From NCBI GenBank assembly GCA_964584415.1, contig CAZOZX010000044.1, forward strand, positions 1-15,935: a stretch of DNA of 15,935 nucleotides, read 5' to 3'. Shown here piece after piece: positions 7,051-14,671 of this stretch; the stretch's first letter is position 1, and each line of letters begins with the position of its first letter. The notes under the pieces are model-generated. The model did no database searches. It saw only the letters and a list, made by a program, of their open reading frames with translations, and was not told the origin of the DNA. This DNA comes from PHAA01 sp964584415. GTDB taxonomy: Bacteria; Bacillota; Syntrophomonadia; Syntrophomonadales; Syntrophomonadaceae. The position numbers and the translations under genes are program-made.

Positions 7051-8217
7051 ATGCAACAGAAGACAGCATCCTTGGAGTTGTTTCGCTGGGGATATGCCCA
7101 TTTACCGGGAGCGGTTTTCTTCTATGCGAAAGAATTGGATCTGGACATGGAAGATATCGGCATACTATCAGCTATTTTTTATGCCTATGAGAATACCAAA
7201 CCATTATACCAATCAGGAGTTCAAACAGGTCAAATACTGCTTCGCAGTTCCAATCTTACAACTAACAAACTGTCCCGCAAACTGCAGAAATTAGCCAAAC
7301 AAGGCCTGATAGAGATAAAAGACGGCCCGCATAAAAACTTTACCGAAAAGATGGTATGGCTGGAACCATTGATGGTTAAGCTGGAGGAGCTGGTGGTCAG
7401 GGATCATCCGCAGATATCCCCGGCATTACCGTTCAGTCCGCCCCCGACTCATTCTGATAACCAATTGGCCTCCTATAAAGCCAGGATCGAGGAGTTAGAA
7501 CGGGAGCTGTACGAGGAACGCAGCAACGCCTCCGAGGTGCTGTCGGCGCCGGTGGACATAAACTACCGGCGGGTGGCAGATTTCATTGCTAAGAAGACCG
7601 GCAATCTGCTGAGCGTAAAGATGGGCGTGGAGCTGAAGAAATGGCTCACCGATTTCGGCTTTACCCCGGAATTCCTGTTTGGCATGCTGGAACTGGCTTT
7701 TGAACGTAAGATAACCAATCCGCGCGAGATAACCAGGATCGCCAAGGATCTGAAGGATTATGCGGTGAACAGCATGAATGGCCTTGACGATTATTTCAAG
7801 ACATATGTCGACCAGAGCAAGGTGGTGCCCCGGGCCCATTTTGATCCTGATGCCGCTGAATTCGGAGCATATACTGGTTTGGATATGAGTGCTGAAGCCC
7901 GCCGCCGAGTCTACAATAAATGGCGCTATGACTGGGGCTTTTCCCACCAGATGATCATGAAGGCCGGTGAACTTATGTGCCAGCGCACTAAGAACGGCAG
8001 CCTGGAATACATAGACAGTGTCCTGAACAACTGGATGTCGAAGGAGATCAGAACCTTGACTGATGTCGACAAAGAAGTCAGTGAATTCAAAAACCGCACC
8101 CGGTTGGGTAAGACTATAAGCGGCGCGGCCAAGGCTGCCACTGCCAAACCAAACAAAGGGGAGCTGGAATTTTATGTACCGCCTGAGATTCTGGCCGAGT
8201 TGAAAAGCAAGGTCTAA
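7051..8217 (+). CDS. DnaD/DnaB-domain replication initiation protein (putative helicase loader)
   Basis: This 388-residue protein has the layout of Firmicute DnaD/DnaB-type primosome proteins. An N-terminal winged-helix-like region spans about residues 30-100 (LRSSNLTTNKLSRKLQKLA). A Pro-rich linker and short coiled coil lie at about 120-160. Two helical DnaD-like repeats follow, at about 170-250 and 285-340. The second ends SLEYIDSVLNNWMSKEIRT, matching the YIxxILxxW signature of the DnaD domain. DnaD and DnaB of Bacillus remodel DNA and help load the replicative helicase. A helicase gene lies 100 nt downstream, so a dedicated loader-helicase pair is plausible. It has its own strong promoter and a GGGGGAG ribosome binding site (7033-7039). 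It could be chromosomal DnaD/DnaB itself or a paralogue from a mobile element; I see no integrase or phage gene nearby. Confidence 0.82.
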   Translation: MQQKTASLELFRWGYAHLPGAVFFYAKELDLDMEDIGILSAIFYAYENTKPLYQSGVQTGQILLRSSNLTTNKLSRKLQKLAKQGLIEIKDGPHKNFTEKMVWLEPLMVKLEELVVRDHPQISPALPFSPPPTHSDNQLASYKARIEELERELYEERSNASEVLSAPVDINYRRVADFIAKKTGNLLSVKMGVELKKWLTDFGFTPEFLFGMLELAFERKITNPREITRIAKDLKDYAVNSMNGLDDYFKTYVDQSKVVPRAHFDPDAAEFGAYTGLDMSAEARRRVYNKWRYDWGFSHQMIMKAGELMCQRTKNGSLEYIDSVLNNWMSKEIRTLTDVDKEVSEFKNRTRLGKTISGAAKAATAKPNKGELEFYVPPEILAELKSKV

Positions 8218-8275
8218 AATATAACAAGGTTACCATACTAACGACAAATATGAACATGAAATAAGGTATAATTAT

Positions 8276-8300
8276 TGCCAGGTTTAATCCTGGCATTTTT
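8276..8300 (+). terminator. Intrinsic terminator/attenuator between the DnaD-type and helicase genes
   Basis: TGCCAGG (8276-8282) and CCTGGCA (8289-8295) form a perfect 7-bp stem with a 6-nt loop, followed by five T. A perfect TATAAT (8267-8272) stands just upstream but has no good -35 box at 16-18 nt. The helicase ribosome binding site (GGAGGG, 8304-8309) begins right after the T-run, so the hairpin may lower helicase expression relative to the DnaD-type gene. Confidence 0.75.
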
Positions 8301-8317
8301 ACTGGAGGGAAATAAAA

Positions 8318-9682
8318 ATGGGCATGCTGGAAATGGAACTTCAACCGCATTTAATAGACCTGGAGAGCGAACGGCGGGTGCTGTCATCGATGCTGCATTC
8401 CGAGGACGCATGCATAGAGGCTTGTAACACCCTGCAGCCGGAGGACTTTTATTCACCCCAGCATACCACCGTTTTTGAACTGATCCGCAGTCTCTACGAG
8501 AGGGAAGTACGGCCAACTTACGTTGAGCTGGTCAAGGAATCACATTCCCTGGGCATGATGACCAGCACCAGGGATGTGGAGGATTTGAGATACATCGCCG
8601 AGCACTATATTTATGATGGCAACATCGCCTTCTGGACTAAAAAGGTCAAGGACTGCAGCCGCCTGCGCAAATTCGAAAGTTTCATCCGCCGCAACTATCA
8701 GTTACTGAAGGAACAGACCGAGCGTGATGTAGAGCAGGTATTAATGTCGGCAGAGGAGGAATTGACCAACCTGACCGCACTGGAGATTGACGACAAAGTT
8801 GACAGTCCCGAGGATTTGGCCCGGCTGGGATACGACGAAGTTGAACGCCGTTTTATGCGCTATAAGGAGATCAAGGAGAAACACAAAGGGGTCATCCCCC
8901 TGGATGGCTTACCGACTGGTTTTTACAATCTAAATAAGATAACCCTGGGATACAAACCGGGTGACCTGATCATTTTGGGCGCCCAGACCGGCCACGGCAA
9001 GACCTCATTCGCCCTCCACACTGCTCACACCGTATCGGTTAAGAGCAAATATAATGTACTCTACCTGAACACCGAGATGAGCCGGCAGCAGATAGCCTTA
9101 CGGTGGGGTTCGATTTTATCGGGGATAGAGCATGAGCGGGTGCGCAGCGGCGAGATCAACGAGTCGGAATTGTCACAGATTTTGAAGGGGTATGCCGACC
9201 TGATGCAAAGCGGGTTCTATTCCTATCCCTGCCCCAACCTGACCCCCGAAAAGACTATCTCCATTGCCCGTAAATTCAAGGCTCAAAAAAACGTCGACAT
9301 GATGATAATAGACTACATCGGCCGCATGGACAAACAAGATCCGCGCCTGCAGGAATGGCAGGTTTTGGAACAAATCGTCAAGACCCAAAAAATGCTGGCA
9401 CAGAACCTACAAATCGCAGTCATGTGCCTGGTACAGCTCAATCCGGATGGCACTTTGCAGGGTGCCAAACGAATGAAAAATGAATGTGACCTGATGCTGA
9501 AGCTAAGTCCTTTCAGTAAAGAGGAGCAGGAAGAGAATCCCGAGCTCAAGAAGTACGATACTATGCCTAATTACTATATTTTCGTCGACAAGAACCGGGA
9601 TGGCCAGAGTGATATTCGCATCCCCATCTATTTTGACCTGCAGCGCCAGACCATGAGAGATGTTAAGAGGGTGTCGGTCTAA
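8318..9682 (+). CDS. Divergent DnaB-family replicative helicase
   Basis: The protein has 454 residues. An N-terminal DnaB domain (about 10-120, opening DLESERRVLSSML) is joined by a linker to a RecA-type motor domain (about 190-450). Visible motifs are Walker A GAQTGHGKT (221-229, Lys228/Thr229), NTEMS (251-255, equivalent to the usual TEM with catalytic Glu), Walker B MMIIDYIG (328-335, Asp332), LVQLNPDG (371-378) and KNRDG (425-429). In standard DnaB the LSQLNR motif is followed by a DLRxSGxIEQDAD segment; here that stretch reads LQGAKRMKNECDLML (380-394), so the family is right but the subtype is unusual. It would unwind DNA 5'-3' as a hexamer. It may be a second helicase beside a housekeeping DnaC/DnaB elsewhere. 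ATG at 8318 follows GGAGGG at 8-nt spacing. Confidence 0.87.
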   Translation: MGMLEMELQPHLIDLESERRVLSSMLHSEDACIEACNTLQPEDFYSPQHTTVFELIRSLYEREVRPTYVELVKESHSLGMMTSTRDVEDLRYIAEHYIYDGNIAFWTKKVKDCSRLRKFESFIRRNYQLLKEQTERDVEQVLMSAEEELTNLTALEIDDKVDSPEDLARLGYDEVERRFMRYKEIKEKHKGVIPLDGLPTGFYNLNKITLGYKPGDLIILGAQTGHGKTSFALHTAHTVSVKSKYNVLYLNTEMSRQQIALRWGSILSGIEHERVRSGEINESELSQILKGYADLMQSGFYSYPCPNLTPEKTISIARKFKAQKNVDMMIIDYIGRMDKQDPRLQEWQVLEQIVKTQKMLAQNLQIAVMCLVQLNPDGTLQGAKRMKNECDLMLKLSPFSKEEQEENPELKKYDTMPNYYIFVDKNRDGQSDIRIPIYFDLQRQTMRDVKRVSV

Positions 9683-10020
9683 TGGACCCCATGGACAAAA
9701 ATACCAAGCAGTTATATGACGCTCTGGTCAATGCTATAGTCAGTCTGCATATGCAAAAGGGCAGCCTGACCCAGGAAGAAATGTACTGCCTGCTATCCCT
9801 GCTGGATCTGGCTATGCTGGGCAAAGATGAACTGGGGTTTATCCCGGTGCTGCGGGAATGGCAGGGTGGAGAGCCGAACCCTGAAATAGATGAAATCATT
9901 AAGGTCACCTTATTGAATATCGATTTCAAAAAGCCGGCTTCAGTACAGGCCAACCTGGAGACTATTCGCGAGTTGATAAGATATAATAAAAAATCGGGAC
10001 GATCTGAATCAAGCGATTAA
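9682..10020 (+). CDS. Hypothetical small helical protein coupled to the helicase
   Basis: This 112-residue protein is not recognised. It starts inside the helicase stop codon (TAATG at 9680-9684), which implies translational coupling and a shared role. By eye it is nearly all helical: helices near residues 7-27, 32-48, 70-82 and 89-102, with an acidic middle and a basic, Ser-rich tail (KKSGRSESSD). There is no membrane segment, signal peptide or obvious metal site. An alternative ATG at 9691 would remove three residues. By position it could be a helicase accessory or partner, but nothing in the sequence proves that. Confidence 0.72.
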   Translation: MDPMDKNTKQLYDALVNAIVSLHMQKGSLTQEEMYCLLSLLDLAMLGKDELGFIPVLREWQGGEPNPEIDEIIKVTLLNIDFKKPASVQANLETIRELIRYNKKSGRSESSD

Positions 10021-10056
10021 ATCGAATGACTGCCAATATACAAAGGAGTATTTCAA

Positions 10057-11160
10057 ATGTCCGATTTCGTAAAAAGACAGGCCCGCCCGGAAATATTTAC
10101 TCTCAAGCCCTATGTTCCGGGCAAGCCGATCGATGAAGTTAAAAGAGAGTTAGGACTCGATGATATCATTAAAATGGCTTCCAATGAGAACCCGCTGGGA
10201 CCTTCACCTATGGCTTTGGAGGCTGTAGCAGCAGGGCTGCCTAACGTTCACCTATACCCAGATGCCAACTGCTACGAATTAAAAAAAGGCCTGGCCGAAT
10301 ATGCCGGCGCCGGCTTCAGTGAAATCCTGATCGGCAATGGTTCGGACGAGATACTGATGCTGCTGGCTACGGCCTTTCTCACCTCGGGCGATAAGGTCAT
10401 TTTTGGCACCCCGACATTTTCCGAATATGAATTTACCGCCAAAATCATGGGTGCGGAATGCATTGAAGTGCCCCTAAAGGATTTTACCTATGACCTGGAT
10501 GGCATGCTGGCCGCTATCGACGACCATACCAAGATGGTTTATATATGCAATCCCAACAATCCCACTGGTACCATCGTCAAGGATGATGCGGTGCAGCGGT
10601 TCATGGACCAGGTGCCGGATCATGTCCTGGTGGTTTTTGACGAGGCTTATGCCGAGTATGTCGACAGTCCTGGATTTGTAAGCGGGCAAAAATATGTGCA
10701 GCAGGGACGTAATGCCATAGTCCTGCGCACCCTTTCCAAAATATACGGTTTGGCAGGTCTGCGAGTCGGCTATGCATTGACCAGGCCTGACATTGCCCAG
10801 GCGGTAGAAACCATCAAGGCGCCTTTCAATATCAACAACCTGGCCCAGGTAGGAGCTTTGGCTGCTATAAAGGATACCGCGCATTTGCAAAACAGCCGGG
10901 AACTCAATCGGTCGGGAAAACAGTACCTCTACGAGAATTTCACCCGTTTAGGGATGATGTATGTGCCGACCGAAGCCAACTTTATTTTCGTTGACACCGG
11001 TCGCAGCTGCCAGTTCGTATTTCAGTCGTTACTGCAGAAAGGGGTTATCATTCGCACCGGCGATGTTTTCGGCTATCCCAGCTTTATTAGGGTCACAATA
11101 GGCACAAGGGCACAGAACGAGCGTTTTGTGAACTCACTGACCCAGGTTCTGAGCCAGTAA
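10057..11160 (+). CDS. hisC: Histidinol-phosphate/aromatic aminotransferase, HisC family
   Basis: At 367 residues this is a typical full-length HisC. It opens with the family pattern ...LKPYVPGKPIDEVKRELG and ASNENPLGPS (41-50), then CNPNNPTG (about 165-172), VVFDEAYAEY (about 191-200), TLSKIYGLAGLRVGYA with the PLP Lys228, and FIRVTIGT near the C-terminus. HisC converts imidazole-acetol phosphate to histidinol phosphate, and several members also transaminate aromatic amino acids. No other his genes are present; instead iorAB lies downstream, so transamination that supplies aryl-pyruvates is a reasonable alternative or extra job. ATG at 10057 follows AAAGGAG (10042-10048) at 8-nt spacing. The gene follows the 112-residue gene by 36 nt and is 8 nt before yyaC. 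Confidence 0.88.
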   Translation: MSDFVKRQARPEIFTLKPYVPGKPIDEVKRELGLDDIIKMASNENPLGPSPMALEAVAAGLPNVHLYPDANCYELKKGLAEYAGAGFSEILIGNGSDEILMLLATAFLTSGDKVIFGTPTFSEYEFTAKIMGAECIEVPLKDFTYDLDGMLAAIDDHTKMVYICNPNNPTGTIVKDDAVQRFMDQVPDHVLVVFDEAYAEYVDSPGFVSGQKYVQQGRNAIVLRTLSKIYGLAGLRVGYALTRPDIAQAVETIKAPFNINNLAQVGALAAIKDTAHLQNSRELNRSGKQYLYENFTRLGMMYVPTEANFIFVDTGRSCQFVFQSLLQKGVIIRTGDVFGYPSFIRVTIGTRAQNERFVNSLTQVLSQ

Positions 11161-11168
11161 GGTATGCC

Positions 11169-11708
11169 ATGAATTTAGTCAAGATTCACTATCAAGATCA
11201 GGCAGCCACCAGATTAATAACGGACACCCTGACCGGATTTTGGGACGATATCAGAACCGAGCCGGTCTTCCTGTGCATCGGTTCCGACCGCCATATCCTG
11301 GATTGCTTCGGACCTCTGACCGGCACTTTGCTGAAAACGTATATTCCTGAGGCGGCAGTATTAGGCACCCTGGACCAACCCCTGCACGCCAGAAATATGA
11401 TCCAGGGCATTGCCGCCCTGGAACGAACTCATAAAGGCCGGACAGTCATAGCCATCGATGCATCGGTTGGCAACGAAGATGAGATAGGCTTGCTGCAGGT
11501 GCGTTCGGGCAGTTTGATGCCGGGCCGGGCGTTAGCCAAGAATCTTCCCCCGGTAGGTGACTATGCCATCACCGGGGTGGTGGAGATCCGGGCCAACAAA
11601 CGGGGAACCAGAAATAAACATTTCGGATTAGGATTGGTTTACCGCATGACCCAGGTATTGAGCCGGTCTATCGCCGATTTTTACCATAACAAATATACAG
11701 GCAATTAA
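11169..11708 (+). CDS. yyaC: YyaC-type spore protease-like protein (DUF1256)
   Basis: This 179-residue protein matches the YyaC/DUF1256 family. Diagnostic pieces are FLCIGSDRH (34-42), FGPLTGTLL (about 47-55), LGTLDQPLHARN (about 66-77), AIDASVGNEDEIG (about 95-107) and GVVEIRANKRGTRN. The family is restricted to endospore formers and is structurally related to the germination protease/hydrogenase maturation protease fold; its exact substrate is not established. It argues that the host forms spores or descends from a spore former. In the canonical SDRSTGD stretch seen in many members, this protein has SDRHILD. The start is 8 nt after the hisC stop, with only a weak ribosome binding site (AAGG near 11159-11162). 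It may rely on translation from hisC or a sporulation promoter inside hisC. Confidence 0.87.
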   Translation: MNLVKIHYQDQAATRLITDTLTGFWDDIRTEPVFLCIGSDRHILDCFGPLTGTLLKTYIPEAAVLGTLDQPLHARNMIQGIAALERTHKGRTVIAIDASVGNEDEIGLLQVRSGSLMPGRALAKNLPPVGDYAITGVVEIRANKRGTRNKHFGLGLVYRMTQVLSRSIADFYHNKYTGN

Positions 11709-11775
11709 TTTAAAATCTAGCTGTAGCAGTATATCCCTGCTAATTTCGGCAAGATCACTGACAGGAGGTAGCGTT

Positions 11776-13518
11776 TTGAAACAGTTGATGAGTGGTAATG
11801 AAGGCATTGCCAGGGGGGCTTATGAGGCCGGGGTGACGGTGGCGGCGGCTTATCCGGGTACCCCCAGTACTGAAATAGTCACCAACCTGGCTAATTACCC
11901 CGGTGTATATGCAGAGTGGTCACCCAACGAAAAGGTTGCTCTCGAAGTGGCTATGGGAGGTTCTTTCGGGGGAGCTCGGTCCCTCGCTGCTATGAAGCAT
12001 GTAGGTTTAAACGTAGCAGCTGATCCATTATTTACCTTTGCGTATACTGGTGTAACCGGTGGCTGTGTGATCATATCCGCCGACGATCCGGGCATGCATT
12101 CATCCCAGAATGAACAGGACAACCGCGGTTACGGAAAGTTTGCCAAGGTTCCTGTGATTGAGCCTTCCGACAGCCAGGAGGCCAAGGATTACACCCGCCT
12201 GGCTTTTGAAATAAGTGAACGTTTTGACACCCCGGTAATGGTAAGGGTGACCACCCGTCTTTGCCACTCGCAGAGCTTAGTCGAATTAGGTGAGGTAAAT
12301 TCCGTACCTTTAAAGGAGTATAAGAAGAACAGCAGCAAGTATGTGATGCTGCCGGTAAATGCGCGTCCCCGCCATGTTGAGGTGGAAAAGCGCATGCTCG
12401 AGCTTAAAGATTTCAGCGAGGCAACTGAGCTAAATCGTATCGAGTATGGTGACAAGACCATGGGGGTAATCACCAGCGGCATAGTTTACCAGTACTTGAA
12501 GGAGGTACTGCCGGAGGTTTCGGTTTTAAAATTAGGGTTGACCAACCCCTTGCCGGAACAATTGATCCGCGCATTTGCGTCCCAGGTGGACAGGCTGGTG
12601 GTTCTGGAGGAGTTGGAACCGGTTATAGAGACCCAGATCAAGGCCTGGGGGATATCAGTTGAAGGCAAGGACATATTCAGTCTGATCGGCGAATACAGCC
12701 CGGAATTGATTGAAGCCAAGCTGTCCAATCCGGTCGGCCGGGAACCAATTGCCTTACAGCGAGATATTCCGCCGCGCCCGCCGCTGCTGTGCCCGGGATG
12801 CCCGCACCGGGGAGTATTCAACACCCTGCGGACCATGCGGGTGGCCGTGATCGGCGATATCGGCTGTTATACCCTGGGAGCTTTGCCCCCGCTGGATGCT
12901 ATGGATACCATGATCGATATGGGAGCTGCCATTGGCAATGCCCATGGTATGCAGAAAGCCCGGGGGGAAGAATTTGCCCGCCGCTCGGTGTCGGTTATAG
13001 GGGATTCTACTTTTGTTCACTCCGGCATAACCGGTTTGATCGACGTTGTCTATAACCAGGGTCAGACTACCGTAATCATCCTGGATAATTCCACCACTGC
13101 TATGACCGGCCACCAGGAACACCCGGCTACCGGCCGCAATATAAAAGGAGAAGTCACCAGCCAATTGGACCTGGAAGCTTTGTGCCGGGCCATTGGCATC
13201 AAAAATATCCAGGTAGTTGATCCGCTGCAAATAGATTTGCTCAAACAGACTATAAAAACTGAACTGGAGCGCCCTGAGCCCTCCGTAATCATTGCCCGCC
13301 GGCCCTGTGCCTTACTGGTCAAAGAACCGGCTCCCGTAAAATATTTTGTTGACAAGGAAATTTGCAATGGATGCCGGTTATGTATACGCCTGGGCTGCAC
13401 CGGCATTAATTGGAAAGAAGATGAAAGAGTAGCTGAATTTAACAACAATACCTGTATTGCTTGTGGGTTATGTCCGCAAATCTGTAAATTTGACGCAATT
13501 AAGATTATGGGGGAATAA
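11776..13518 (+). CDS. iorA: Indolepyruvate:ferredoxin oxidoreductase, alpha subunit
   Basis: This 580-residue subunit has the full IorA order. A pyruvate-oxidoreductase N-domain (about 5-180) opens LMSGNEGIARGAYEAG. A hinge domain (about 225-320) follows. LCPGCPHRG (338-346) leads the thiamine diphosphate domain, with GDIGCYTLG (360-368), GDSTFVHSG (409-417) and LDNSTTAMTG (436-445). A C-terminal ferredoxin domain carries two cysteine clusters: Cys530/533/536/541 and Cys560/563/566/570, for two [4Fe-4S] clusters. With IorB it oxidises aryl-pyruvates to aryl-acyl-CoA plus CO2 while reducing ferredoxin, in the cytoplasm of anaerobes. The start is TTG at 11776, 7 nt after AGGAGG (11763-11768); the next in-frame ATG (11788) is too far from it. 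iorB follows 2 nt after the stop. Preference among indole-, phenyl- or other 2-oxoacids cannot be read. Confidence 0.94.
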   Translation: MKQLMSGNEGIARGAYEAGVTVAAAYPGTPSTEIVTNLANYPGVYAEWSPNEKVALEVAMGGSFGGARSLAAMKHVGLNVAADPLFTFAYTGVTGGCVIISADDPGMHSSQNEQDNRGYGKFAKVPVIEPSDSQEAKDYTRLAFEISERFDTPVMVRVTTRLCHSQSLVELGEVNSVPLKEYKKNSSKYVMLPVNARPRHVEVEKRMLELKDFSEATELNRIEYGDKTMGVITSGIVYQYLKEVLPEVSVLKLGLTNPLPEQLIRAFASQVDRLVVLEELEPVIETQIKAWGISVEGKDIFSLIGEYSPELIEAKLSNPVGREPIALQRDIPPRPPLLCPGCPHRGVFNTLRTMRVAVIGDIGCYTLGALPPLDAMDTMIDMGAAIGNAHGMQKARGEEFARRSVSVIGDSTFVHSGITGLIDVVYNQGQTTVIILDNSTTAMTGHQEHPATGRNIKGEVTSQLDLEALCRAIGIKNIQVVDPLQIDLLKQTIKTELERPEPSVIIARRPCALLVKEPAPVKYFVDKEICNGCRLCIRLGCTGINWKEDERVAEFNNNTCIACGLCPQICKFDAIKIMGE

Positions 13519-13520
13519 AA

Positions 13521-14129
13521 ATGAGGCATTCAACCAAAAATATACTGATCGTAGGTGTCGGAGGACAAGGAACACTTTTAACCAGCCGCATCTTAGCCCG
13601 GGTTGCCATAAATATGGGTTACGATGTCAAAGCCACCGAAGTTCACGGGATGGCCCAAAGAGGCGGCAGTGTAGTGTCCGAGGTCAGATATGGGAAAAAA
13701 ATTTATTCGCCGGTTATTAAGAAGGGTGATGTTGACGTTCTCCTGGCGTTTGAGAAACTCGAAGCAGCTCGTTGGATCTCTTACCTGAAGTCGGACGGCA
13801 AGGTGATCATAAACGATGAACGTGTTGACCCCCTGCCGGTAATGACCGGCAAAGCCAAATATCCTGACGATATTGCTCAGCACATCGCTTCGTTCATACC
13901 CGATACCACTATTCTGGATGCCACCGAGGTAGCAGCACAATGTGGAAGCGCCAAGGCTGCCAATGTAGTATTGGTAGGGATTTTGGCGGGGGGATTAGAT
14001 TTGCCCGAAGACGAAGTCGAGAAAGCGGTCCGGGAGATGGTGCCCGCCAAAGCCCTGGATATCAATATAACAGCCTATCGGAAAGGCTTGGAGCTGGCAA
14101 AAAAAGCGCCTGAAAAAATTGTGAAATAA
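13521..14129 (+). CDS. iorB: Indolepyruvate:ferredoxin oxidoreductase, beta subunit
   Basis: At 202 residues this is the small gamma-like subunit of the 2-oxoacid:ferredoxin oxidoreductase family. The N-terminal ILIVGVGGQGTLLTSRIL contains the GVGGQG glycine-rich loop (12-17). TEVHGMAQRGGSV (39-51) is the second family signature, which helps form the active-site and CoA-side interface with IorA. The rest is a single Rossmann-like domain ending in a Lys-rich tail. It starts two bases after iorA, with GGGGGA in the iorA 3' end as the ribosome binding site, so the pair is one operon. I see no clear terminator in the 100 nt after the stop. Confidence 0.93.
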   Translation: MRHSTKNILIVGVGGQGTLLTSRILARVAINMGYDVKATEVHGMAQRGGSVVSEVRYGKKIYSPVIKKGDVDVLLAFEKLEAARWISYLKSDGKVIINDERVDPLPVMTGKAKYPDDIAQHIASFIPDTTILDATEVAAQCGSAKAANVVLVGILAGGLDLPEDEVEKAVREMVPAKALDINITAYRKGLELAKKAPEKIVK

Positions 14130-14671
14130 TAAACGTTACTGGTAATTGACGGGGAAATTAATAATAGCTAGAATAAAAACTGAAGAACAGCACGTTTATT
14201 TTTAGAAATTCATACATACTATAATATTGCAGATCGCTGAGCGGATTTTGGCGATTTGCCCATACATAATTATACATAGTTATCTATAAACATCTGCATC
14301 ATGTCAAATTTATTGAACTCATAAACGCTTCTGAACGTTTTTCATAAAAAATTTGTTACTAATACCCCTATTAATTGACCCTTTGCCCCATAAATCGACC
14401 GGATAGGTTATCCTGGAAACCACATAAGGATTCAGGCTAATGCCCAGTGATAGGCGTTTAGCCGTTTCAAAACGTTGCTTTTTCACGTCCGATATTTTCT
14501 GCAAATTTTGCAATTTGGACTGGACATAAAAGCTAAATAAAGAAGGAAAATGCTATCCGTATGACGAATGGTAAATATGATTAAGGATGGCTTCTCTTAT
14601 ATTTATACAAGGAGGTGTTGATAGGAAAGATACCAACCAGCTTAGATAGAGCAAAATAAGGAGGGGAATAC
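14130..14671. other. A+T-rich noncoding gap between iorB and crotonase
   Basis: No credible gene is seen. It contains a TATAAT (14220-14225) with no clear -35 box, a 9-bp hairpin (14229-14259), a weak hairpin AAACG/CGTTT at 14323-14340 followed by T, and an orphan strong Shine-Dalgarno AAGGAGGTG (14609-14617) with no ATG or GTG at useful spacing. The promoter of the crotonase operon should lie here, but I cannot place it with confidence. Confidence 0.5.
14229..14259 (+). promoter_or_regulatory. Nine-bp inverted repeat, possible operator or RNA hairpin
   Basis: GCAGATCGC (14229-14237) pairs with GCGATTTGC (14251-14259), with one G-U pair and a 13-nt loop. It lies three bases after a TATAAT. 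No T-run follows, so it is not a classic terminator; a regulator binding site is one option. Confidence 0.35.

Noticed and set aside
11724..11742. TAGCAG/CTGCTA hairpin upstream of iorA
   Set aside because: It is a 6-bp stem without a T-run and with no link to the ribosome site; chance is likely.
14319..14513. Minus-strand open frame of 64 codons in the iorB-crotonase gap
   Set aside because: It starts with TTG, has no ribosome binding site, and its product matches nothing recognisable; the surrounding DNA is A+T-rich and noncoding in character.
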